The notes below the pieces were generated by a model. The model saw only the letters and a list, made by a program, of their open reading frames with translations, made no database searches and was not told the DNA's origin. Of a stretch of 9,161 nucleotides of DNA, positions 1-7,200 are shown in pieces. The translations under genes and the position numbers were made by a program. The stretch spans positions 1-9,161 of the forward strand of contig VBHS01000190.1 of assembly GCA_005881295.1 (NCBI GenBank), in the 5' to 3' direction. Source of the stretch: Chloroflexota bacterium. Lineage in GTDB: Bacteria > Chloroflexota > Ktedonobacteria > Ktedonobacterales > Ktedonobacteraceae. Each line of letters begins with the position of its first letter. Positions within the stretch are counted from its first letter, which is position 1.

Positions 1-1149
1 ATATTGCTCCATCATCAGGGAGACACCGCGTTCCATGGCTGCCATATTCGCCCCCTCGCCAATAAAGCCCAGCTTGTTCAGGGCTCTGACCAGCGCGCGC
101 GAATCCCGGCTTACAAAACTCAAGAAGAGTTCCTTGAGCGACTTCTTCATATTTTTCGTCAGCGAACCGACCATGCCGAAATCGACAAAGGCTATCACAG
201 GCCCTTCGCTCACCGTCACTTTTTTGTCTGCCTTGCCCTCCGGCAGGACAAAGATGTTCCCTGGATGGGGATCCGCGTGGAAAAAGCCCTCGTTAAAGAA
301 CTGGTAGAAGTAGGCTCTGACGGTGCGTTTCGCTACTTCAAGACGGCTCACTCCCGCCGCCTCGATAGCAGCATAGTCATTTATCTTGATCCCGTCGATC
401 CACTCTAGCACAAGAACACGCCGTGTTGTATAATCTTCATACACACCAGGGATGTAAATGCTCGGATCATCCTTGAACATTTCCTTGAATCGCTTGGCAT
501 TCGCTGTTTCGGTGACATAATCAATTTCCTCGTAGACGGTGCGTTTGAATTCCCTGTAAACGGCCATGAGGTCGATGAATTCACTCGTATCCACGAAGCG
601 GTTGATCACCCAGATGACAAATTTGAGCGTGCTCAAATCCATGCTGACCAGTTGATCGATATTCGGCCGCTGAACTTTTACGGCCACCTCTTCACCAGTC
701 GAGGCGAGAACAGCTTTATGCACCTGGCCAAGCGAGGCAGCGGCAGTACATTTACGCTCTAATACGCTAAATACTTGCTCAACCGGTTTTCCAAGTTCTG
801 TCTCAAGCACCGAAACAACATGACTGAACGGTGCGGGCGGCACTTCGTCCTGTAGTGAGCTCAGCGCGGCCAGCGCCTGCTCCGGTAACAGGTCGGCACG
901 CGAGCTCAGGAATTGACCAAGCTTAATCATCAGCACACCAAGCTTGATGGCTGTGACACGAAAAGCGACAAGTACCTGGACCAGCACGTCGATATTCGGA
1001 TGAACATCATAGTTACCGCGTTGGCGAGCGCGAAGAACACGACGTCGCTCCCGGTATATGACCCATATCGTCCAGAGAAGTAATCTCGATACCCTGAGAA
1101 ATCGCACCATTTGCGAAAATCTATTGATACGCACCGTCTTTTTTTGCAT
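1..1149 (-). CDS. AarF/ABC1/UbiB-family atypical protein kinase, 3' end cut by window edge
   Basis: This is a UbiB/ABC1 (ADCK-like) kinase-fold protein. The family supports ubiquinone or other isoprenoid-lipid metabolism, probably as a membrane-associated ATPase/kinase. The reading frame is open for 383 codons and runs off base 1. Family motifs appear in order. The KxGQ motif is at residues 76-79, followed by FLSSRADLLP. The Ala-rich nucleotide loop AAASLGQVH is at about 136-144, where ordinary kinases have a Gly-rich loop. The VAVK lysine is at 158, then an EIDYVTETAN segment, HADPHPGN at 291-298 and DFG at 323-325. Members usually reach about 550 residues, so the C-terminal lobe and any terminal membrane helices lie outside the window. 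The ATG at 1149 follows AAAAGGG (1167-1161) at an 11-nt gap, which is a weak but usable site. An in-frame TTG at 1158 is too close to it. The gene is transcribed divergently from the M1 peptidase. Family assignment is secure; the exact substrate is not. Confidence 0.93.
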   Translation of the reverse strand, partial: MQKKTVRINRFSQMVRFLRVSRLLLWTIWVIYRERRRVLRARQRGNYDVHPNIDVLVQVLVAFRVTAIKLGVLMIKLGQFLSSRADLLPEQALAALSSLQDEVPPAPFSHVVSVLETELGKPVEQVFSVLERKCTAAASLGQVHKAVLASTGEEVAVKVQRPNIDQLVSMDLSTLKFVIWVINRFVDTSEFIDLMAVYREFKRTVYEEIDYVTETANAKRFKEMFKDDPSIYIPGVYEDYTTRRVLVLEWIDGIKINDYAAIEAAGVSRLEVAKRTVRAYFYQFFNEGFFHADPHPGNIFVLPEGKADKKVTVSEGPVIAFVDFGMVGSLTKNMKKSLKELFLSFVSRDSRALVRALNKLGFIGEGANMAAMERGVSLMMEQY

Positions 1150-1223
1150 AGGAGACAAGACCCTTTTATTAGTTGGAGCTTAGGGGCACGAGCCCGTTGG
1201 TCCCTGATGTGAGAAATTGTAAA

Positions 1224-1274
1224 TTGCCTTGCTTAGCTATACCATAGCATAACATGTACGTTAAAACCAGTAAA
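1224..1274. promoter_or_regulatory. Divergent promoter region with interrupted palindrome
   Basis: The 166-nt gap between the divergent kinase and peptidase genes contains the interrupted palindrome GCTAT-acc-ATAGC (1236-1248). With one offset base it extends outward to TTA/TAA. On the minus strand, TTTACT (1274-1269) and TATGCT (1251-1246) are spaced 17 nt apart, a fair sigma-70-type match reading toward the kinase. On the plus strand, TTGCCT (1224-1229) with CATAAC (1248-1253) is a weaker pair at 18 nt. The palindrome overlaps both candidate -10 elements, so it would suit an operator. All of this is pattern matching only. Confidence 0.3.
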
Positions 1275-1295
1275 AGAGTTGAAGTCGAACTGGTT
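1265..1295 (+). repeat. Leader hairpin upstream of the M1 gene
   Basis: AACCAGT (1265-1271) and ACTGGTT (1289-1295) form a perfect 7-bp inverted repeat with a 17-nt loop, ending 7 nt before the Shine-Dalgarno sequence of the peptidase gene. In an mRNA starting near the candidate plus-strand promoter it would sit in the 5' leader. The stem is short and the loop long, so chance is a real possibility. Confidence 0.25.
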
Positions 1296-1302
1296 AGAAC
1301 AC

Positions 1303-1318
1303 AGAGGAGGATCTCTTG
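1303..1318 (+). promoter_or_regulatory. Strong Shine-Dalgarno that fixes a TTG start
   Basis: AGAGGAGG (1303-1310) lies 5 nt before TTG at 1316-1318. The first in-frame ATG (1343, codon 10) has no comparable site upstream. This favours TTG initiation for the peptidase gene. Confidence 0.7.
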
Positions 1319-4000
1319 AAAGGTTGTAATCGCGCACGAGCAATGCTGCTCAACGACCACCAGTATAGCCTGCTTTTATTGCATGATCGAGCGTCGGCGC
1401 CAATACCTAGAGCCCGTTCATTTGAGCTCACCGGTGACCATGTGCAGTATGCACCCGATCGTCCCGCTGACGTAAGACACGTCAAACTGGTTATAACGCT
1501 TGACTTCGAGCAAGAAACCGTTAGTGGCACGGTGAGCACCACTTTTTCCGCCCTCTATGAAGAGGTCAAAAGTGTCTCGTTTGATGCAATCGACCTGCAA
1601 GTCGAGCGCGTCACGCTGAATGGCGGCAAAGAGCTACCTTTCAGCAATGATGGCAAAAAACTCACTGTGACCCTGGATCGGGCCTACCACCATGGTGAAG
1701 AGTTCACCATTGATATACAGTACCATGCGAAACCGCGCACCGGCCTGCATTTTATCAAACCAGCGCCGGAGGATCCAACGCGCCCGGTGCAAGCCTGGAC
1801 ATTTGGACAACCGCGCTACCACAGCTACTGGTTCCCCTGCCATGACGCTCCCAATGATCGCGCCACCACTGAGATCATTGTCACGGTCCCTGCCCATTTC
1901 CTGACCGTCGCTAATGGCAACTTGATCAGCGTTACCGGTCAAGGCGAGACAAAGACGCATCACTGGCGCCATGATATTCCACATGCCGCGTACCTGATTT
2001 CGCTGGTGGTCAGCGACTTCGCAGTCGTCGAAGATTCCTACAATGGGAAACCAGTCAACTACTATGTGCGCCCCGACCGTAAAGACGATGCGCGCTACTA
2101 CATGGGCAAGACCCCCGAGATGATGCGCTTCTTCGCGGAATATACGGACGTCGATTATCCTTACGATAAGTATGCGCAAACGGTCGTCGAAAATTATACC
2201 GGTGCCATGGAACATACCACCGCGACTACCCATAGCTTCTCGCTCCTGATGGATGAGCGTGCTTCCCTTGACTTCGACCTGGTGCCAGTGGTTGCGCATG
2301 AGCTGGCACACCAGTGGTTCGGTGACCTCGTGACCTGCCGCGACTGGCCAAATGGTTGGCTGAACGAAGGCTTTGCCACCTACTTTGAGGAACTTTGGAA
2401 CGAGCACGACCTTGGCACGGACTACTTTAAGCAATCGATGCTCAATCTCAAAAAAGGCTATCTTGGTGAAGATGGAGAGTATCGCCGTCCCATCGTCTAC
2501 AATGTCTACCACAACGATGGCTTTGAATTGTTTGATGGACACATGTACAACAAAGGCGCCTGGGTCCTGCATATGCTGCGCCACCAACTTGGTGATGCGA
2601 CGTTCCGGCGCGCTGTCAAAGCATACCTCGAACGGTACCGCGAGCGAGAGGTGATCACCGCGGACCTGGAGCGAACCTTCGAGGAAGTAACCGGGCGCAG
2701 CTTGGCACAGTACTTCCAGCAGTGGGTCTACCAGGGGGGCTATCCCGCGTTCGAGGTAAATTATTCCTGGGATGGAGAACATTCCATGGCCAGGTTGAAG
2801 ATCAAGCAGACGCAGCAAGTTGACGATCTCACCCCCTGTTTTGTCACACCGGTAGACCTCGCTTTCACCATTCCTGCCACGGACGAGGCCGCTAAAGATG
2901 AACACACGACGGAGACGCGCACAGTAGCCATGCGCGTGATGTCGGGTGAAGATGGGCAGGTGGAGCAGACCTACTATATTCCCATGGAACGCGAGCCGCT
3001 GCTGGTGCGCTTCGATCCAAACGGCTGGCTGCTCAAGACGCTCAAATTCGAGCGTTCCACAAAGATGATGCGTTATCAACTCGCGCACGACCCCGATGTG
3101 CTGGGTCGCATCGAGGCTGCCAATGCGCTTGGCGAAGATGGCAGCTCCGAAAGCATAGAGGCTCTTAAGTCAGCCCTGTTCAACGACGCTTTCTGGGGCG
3201 TACGCGTAGCTGCGGCCGATGCGCTGGGCGATATCGGCACTGAACGGGCACAGTCTATCCTGCTACAGGGGCTGCAAGAATTTGCGACGCCGGTACTCTC
3301 ACGGGTCCGCACCGCCATTGCAGCAAACCTTGGCAAGTACCAGGCTCCCCAGCAGGCAGAACTGGCGCAACGGTCCGCACAGGCGCTGTGGGCTCTGCTG
3401 GCGCGCGGCGATATCAGCTATATTGTTGAAAGTACGGCGGCGCATTCGCTAGGAAAAACCCGTACTGCCGGCTGTGTCGATCAATTGGAGAAATTGATCG
3501 ACCGCCCGTCATGGAACAATTCCGTGCAGCGCGGCGTCTTCCGGGGTCTAGGAGAATCGGGTGATGACCGCGCGGTCGATATTACCGTCGCCTATCTTGG
3601 CGATGACAACCGCCATATCACACTCCGTTTTGCAGTTGCCGCGGGCATGGGGTCGCTGGCACGCAACCGGCATCTCTACAGCGAAGAAGCGCGCCAGCGC
3701 GCTGTAACAGCCCTCTGTAACGCGGTGGAACACGACCACTGGGAACCGGTGCGTGCCGTCTCATCTCGTGCCCTCATGTTGCTAGGTGAAAAACGTGCGA
3801 TCGGCGTCCTGGAGCGTGTTGCCAGTCATGAAACCGAAACCCGGGCGCAGCGCGATATGCGTATGGCCGCCCAGGCCTTGCGCAGCGGTGATAAATCCGA
3901 TGAACAATTGAAGCAACTGCGTAAAGACCTTGACCAGGTACGCGAGGAGAACCGCAAACTTAAAGAACAATTGGGAGCAATAGAAGCCCGCCTCAAATAA
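1316..4000 (+). CDS. M1-family zinc aminopeptidase with C-terminal HEAT repeats and coiled coil
   Basis: This 894-residue protein is a gluzincin peptidase of the M1 (aminopeptidase N-like) family, which removes N-terminal residues from peptides. There is no signal peptide, so it is probably cytoplasmic. Residues of about 40-230 form the beta-rich N-terminal domain. The substrate-binding GxMEN motif appears as GAMEH at 296-300. The zinc site HELAH is at 328-332, and the third ligand, E351, is in NEGFATYF, giving the exact HEXXH-18-E spacing. The likely catalytic tyrosine is Y411 in MYNKGAWVLHMLR. A linking beta domain follows, to about 580. Residues of about 584-860 hold HEAT-like helical repeats, for example AANALGEDGSSESIEAL and AADALGDIG. 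Residues of about 862-894 are a charged heptad coiled coil. Start choice: TTG with a strong Shine-Dalgarno. The peptidase assignment is firm; the substrate is unknown. The GAMEH form departs from GAMEN, and the HEAT/coiled-coil tail suggests a partner protein. Confidence 0.93.
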   Translation: MKGCNRARAMLLNDHQYSLLLLHDRASAPIPRARSFELTGDHVQYAPDRPADVRHVKLVITLDFEQETVSGTVSTTFSALYEEVKSVSFDAIDLQVERVTLNGGKELPFSNDGKKLTVTLDRAYHHGEEFTIDIQYHAKPRTGLHFIKPAPEDPTRPVQAWTFGQPRYHSYWFPCHDAPNDRATTEIIVTVPAHFLTVANGNLISVTGQGETKTHHWRHDIPHAAYLISLVVSDFAVVEDSYNGKPVNYYVRPDRKDDARYYMGKTPEMMRFFAEYTDVDYPYDKYAQTVVENYTGAMEHTTATTHSFSLLMDERASLDFDLVPVVAHELAHQWFGDLVTCRDWPNGWLNEGFATYFEELWNEHDLGTDYFKQSMLNLKKGYLGEDGEYRRPIVYNVYHNDGFELFDGHMYNKGAWVLHMLRHQLGDATFRRAVKAYLERYREREVITADLERTFEEVTGRSLAQYFQQWVYQGGYPAFEVNYSWDGEHSMARLKIKQTQQVDDLTPCFVTPVDLAFTIPATDEAAKDEHTTETRTVAMRVMSGEDGQVEQTYYIPMEREPLLVRFDPNGWLLKTLKFERSTKMMRYQLAHDPDVLGRIEAANALGEDGSSESIEALKSALFNDAFWGVRVAAADALGDIGTERAQSILLQGLQEFATPVLSRVRTAIAANLGKYQAPQQAELAQRSAQALWALLARGDISYIVESTAAHSLGKTRTAGCVDQLEKLIDRPSWNNSVQRGVFRGLGESGDDRAVDITVAYLGDDNRHITLRFAVAAGMGSLARNRHLYSEEARQRAVTALCNAVEHDHWEPVRAVSSRALMLLGEKRAIGVLERVASHETETRAQRDMRMAAQALRSGDKSDEQLKQLRKDLDQVREENRKLKEQLGAIEARLK
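3476..3502 (+). repeat. Perfect 11-bp hairpin inside the HEAT-repeat coding region
   Basis: GTCGATCAATT (3476-3486) and AATTGATCGAC (3492-3502) are perfect reverse complements separated by the 5-nt loop GGAGA. They encode VDQLEKLID of the M1 gene. No T-run follows, so it is not an ordinary terminator. It may be a chance product of codon choice or a translational pause structure. Confidence 0.5.
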
Positions 4001-4016
4001 TTTTTGAGCGGGTTTT
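3987..4016 (+). terminator. Probable intrinsic terminator of the M1 gene
   Basis: CCCGC-c-TCAAA (3987-3997) pairs with TTTGAGCGGG (4003-4012) with one bulged C and the loop TAATT, and is followed by TTTT (4013-4016). The stem overlaps the TAA stop at 3998-4000. The stem is good but the T-tract is short, so termination may be incomplete. Confidence 0.5.
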
Positions 4017-4038
4017 GGGCTGGCAACCCACAACCCGC
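4008..4038 (+). repeat. Second hairpin, mutually exclusive with the terminator stem
   Basis: GCGGGTTTTGGG (4008-4019) pairs with CCCACAACCCGC (4027-4038) in 11 of 12 positions around a 7-nt loop. It reuses GCGGG (4008-4012), which is the 3' arm of the preceding terminator hairpin, so both cannot form at once. A CCTTTTT tract follows 12 nt later (4050-4056). It could be a second, weaker terminator or an alternative fold. Confidence 0.4.
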
Positions 4039-4154
4039 ACAAAAATAGTCCTTTTTCTGTGTACTTGCAACATTTTGGCGTTTTCAACCGTCATCTAATT
4101 ATAGGGTGCAAGTTTTATATGCTTTTGATATAAGCCGATGTGTGTTATAGTCAC

Positions 4155-4183
4155 TTGACTATGACCTGGGGGTAGGTTGTAAC
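4155..4183 (+). promoter_or_regulatory. Candidate promoter for the DUF4012 gene
   Basis: TTGACT (4155-4160) and TGTAAC (4178-4183) are separated by 17 nt. The first matches the -35 consensus in 5 of 6 bases and the second matches the -10 in 4 of 6. This would place transcription start near 4190, leaving a leader of roughly 90 nt. A competing pair is TTGATA (4125-4130) with TATAGT (4146-4151), but its spacing of 15 nt is poor. Confidence 0.35.
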
Positions 4184-4213
4184 TTGAGAGATATCATCAC
4201 ACGGCTACTAAAG

Positions 4214-4239
4214 TCTAAACAGATGTTCTAAACGAACAT
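4214..4239 (+). repeat. Short direct and inverted repeats in the DUF4012 leader
   Basis: TCTAAAC occurs twice at a 13-bp period (4214-4220 and 4227-4233). The second copy overlaps the inverted repeat ATGTTC-taaac-GAACAT (4223-4239). Both lie between the candidate promoter and the start codon and could be an operator. The units are short, so chance cannot be ruled out. Confidence 0.3.
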
Positions 4240-4269
4240 AGATGGCGTAATAAATAGACATGAAACCGC

Positions 4270-4283
4270 GGAGGTGCACCTTG
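4270..4283 (+). promoter_or_regulatory. Shine-Dalgarno that selects TTG 4281 over ATG 4260
   Basis: GGAGGTG (4270-4276) precedes TTG at 4281; its GGAGG core ends 6 nt before the codon. The upstream in-frame ATG at 4260 has only AT-rich sequence without a ribosome site before it. TTG is therefore the better start, removing seven residues. Confidence 0.65.
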
Positions 4284-7200
4284 CCAGGAGCGCGAGTGGA
4301 AAATTCTCCAAAATTCGCTGACCGAATGCGCGATATCTCCTCATGGCGGGAGGGAGATATCAGGTCACTGAGTACGCGAGCAAAGAAAAAATATTATAGA
4401 CGCAAATCTGCTATTGAAGATTATTTTACAAGCAATATCTCCATCGATGAAATCACGCTGCGCAAACATATTTCCTCGGAGCGCCTCCTGCAGCTGGCCG
4501 AACAATGTTTGATGCAGGCCGAAGACGGCTCTCCGTGGGGCTTCCGGGCTCTCATGCCAGGCGTAAATGTAATAGATTACGCTGCTCAACCTGCAGCAGA
4601 AGCTCCTTCTTCTGGAATATCAGGAGAAGATACGCAAAACCTCAATCACGAGACGAAAAGTGATAACACAGTAAATCCTCCCGCTCCGCAGGCGGCAGCG
4701 CCTGCTTCTCCCGACGAAGACAAAGAGATTGAGGACAAAGACTATGATACCGCGAAACGGCTGGCCATTAAACGTTCCCAGCAATCCTTCCAGCATGACG
4801 CCGGTATTCCTGAAACACCGCCCACGCCGGCGCTACAAGTAGAGGGTGAAGAGCCTGCCGAATCTGGAGAACCTGCCGCTGAACTGGATGAACCTACTGC
4901 CAAATTAGAGCCTCTATCACGAGAGGAAGAAGAACAGGTCGAGGCAACTGCTGAGCTAGATGAGCCCACCGTCAAATTAGAGCCCCTATCACGAGATCAA
5001 GCTGCCGTGAGCGAGGAGGCAGCCCTCGCGGCAAATATGGCTACACCTGGCGATGTCGAAGAAAGCGGAGAGGTAGAGCATGTCACCGCGGGACAGGATG
5101 GGGACGAGGCGACTGTCGAGCCAGTGCAAATTCCCCTGGAAAACGATGAGACGCTTACAGAGCCAGCATCTTCCGCTGACAGCACGGAAGATGAACGCGT
5201 TACGGTACCCACCGATGCCCAGGATGCTATCACCGAGGTAGAGAGAATATTAGTTGAAGAGAAGGACGAAGCCAGGACAGCTCTTTCGGCCCGCGACGGC
5301 AGAGGAGAAGGCGCAAAGGAAACGCTGCCTGTCGCCTACGCCCCTACCCATCTTGCGCCTTTGAGCATGCCTGTTTACATCAGGCGCACCGCTTTGGATG
5401 GTAAGAGGGCTGTCGCCATACATCGGCGCTTAGTCCATAAACGCTGGATGCGCGACGAGCAGGTCCACACGAAAAAGCGGCGCTCTCTCCAAATTGTCAG
5501 CTTCGCGATATTTGCTGCTATCATACTCTTTGGCTTAGTGCCGGTAGGTGCCGGCGTTGCTGCCTATGGCGCATACAACAATATCAGCGGAATTGCCCAC
5601 GATGGCATCAATCACCTGTTAAAAGTAAAAAGTCTCCTTCCTGTTTCAAAAAGTGATCCTACCGCAGCGCTCAACGAGAAGAATTTAACGCAGGCACAGG
5701 TCGAGTTCAAAGCGGCGCAAAGCGACTTCATACAGTTGCAGCAACTGGTAGATCGCACCGATGTGCAGGCGGCAATCACACAATTTGCGCCGCAGTATTC
5801 CAATAAACTGGGTATGGGGCAAAAATTAGTACAGGTCGCGTTGGACGTGTCGCGCATGGGAGATGAATTGTGTGGCGTTGCTCTCATTGGCGCGAACATC
5901 ATTCACGGTTCACCTCTCTCCAGCGGATCAACGAAACCGGTCATCAGCGCCGCGGATGTAGCTGCTATCGACGGCTCGATGGTACATGCTCTCTACTATA
6001 TCGATGACATACAACAACAAATGAGCCAGGTATCTATCAAAGATCTTCCTGTCAGCGATAGCCAGAAAAAGCAACTGGTTTCTGTAATGAACCTGTTGCC
6101 TACTGCGCAAGATACCATAATTCAGGCACAGGGGATGGTTGGTCTTGTTGCCTGGTTATTGGGTATTGGCCACCAGCGGCGTTTCCTCGTACAGACCATG
6201 GACCGGGCAGAGCTGCGGCCGGGCGGTGGTTTTACAGGGCAGTATGGCATCTTGCAGATACAGGATGGGCGCATGTCTCCCTTTAACCTGACCGATGTCA
6301 CGCTGATCGACTATGCTGAAAACGGCACAGCGATTGGACGTAATGCCCCACCGGGATATAGCTGGATGAACTTTGGCAACTGGGGGATACGTGACTCGAA
6401 TCTGTCAGGCGACTTCCCAACCACTGCTCGCATGACAATGCAGCTCTTCCAGGACGAGGGCGGCGGCCCAGTCGATGGCGATATTGCCTTCACCCCCGCG
6501 CTAATTAGCCATATCCTCGATGTTATTGGCCCAATCAAGGTGCCAGGCTATAACGAGACGATTACCCCGCAGAATCTAGAGGAGCGCCTCCACTATTATC
6601 AACAAGATTTCTCGGCTATCGCGCGCGAGAAACAGATCAGTGGGAATTATTCTCACGCTGGTCGTAAAGCCTTTACCTCGACGCTCGGTAAATTGCTGCT
6701 CGATCGCGTTCGTCATGCAACAATAAAACAGCTCATAGCAATCGTCAAAGGCGCGATCAAAGATATTCAGTCCCGGGACCTGGAAATTTACTTTACCAAT
6801 CCTGCCGCCGAAACATGGCTGGCTGACCATGGCTATAGTGGCTCGATTGATACGTTCACTAAACAGGATGGTTTCATGGTCGTACAGGCGAATATCAGTA
6901 TCAGCAAAGCGAGCCAGTATGTGCATACGACAGAGCAGGACAACGTGACGCTGGACGCTCAGGGAGGAGCGACGCACAACCTGACCATCACCCTGGACTA
7001 CCAGCAAAAAGGGCCTGTCTACGGCTTTGACACCTATGCCGATTATATCCGCGTCTACGCTCCCAGGAATGCGCAGCTGACTGGCGGCGATGGCTTTGAC
7101 ACGGGGAAGCCACTCTGCAGTCCCGGTCCCACAAGGACTTCACCGGCGCTTGGGAATACGGGAACAACTGTGCCAACCGGCTGTGGCCAGTATAACTCAT

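Noticed and set aside
4..408. A 134-codon plus-strand frame at the left edge.
   Set aside because: It lies opposite the HADPHPGN and DFG regions of the UbiB-like kinase, which is clearly the coding strand.
1634..3088. A 484-codon open frame on the minus strand opposite the M1 gene.
   Set aside because: It is antisense to a gene with complete catalytic motifs, shows no recognisable domain, and has the composition of a mirror frame. It is best read as a shadow of codon bias.
4223..4239. ATGTTC-taaac-GAACAT as an SOS/LexA box.
   Set aside because: The half sites are in the opposite orientation (GTTC-N5-GAAC) to the GAAC-N4-GTTC form known from Gram-positive LexA, and the gene is not a repair gene.
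4260..4280. ATG 4260 as the start of the DUF4012 protein.
   Set aside because: No ribosome site precedes it, while GGAGGTG lies between it and TTG 4281. It remains possible but is less likely.
4281..4590. A remnant of a transposase gene captured upstream of DUF4012.
   Set aside because: The HTH-like region is continuous in frame with the rest, has no terminal inverted repeats around it and lacks any DDE catalytic domain. A domain fusion is more economical than an insertion remnant.
6576..7007. A 143-codon minus-strand frame inside the DUF4012 gene.
   Set aside because: It is antisense to a continuous conserved ectodomain, has no ribosome site of note, and has no recognisable domain.
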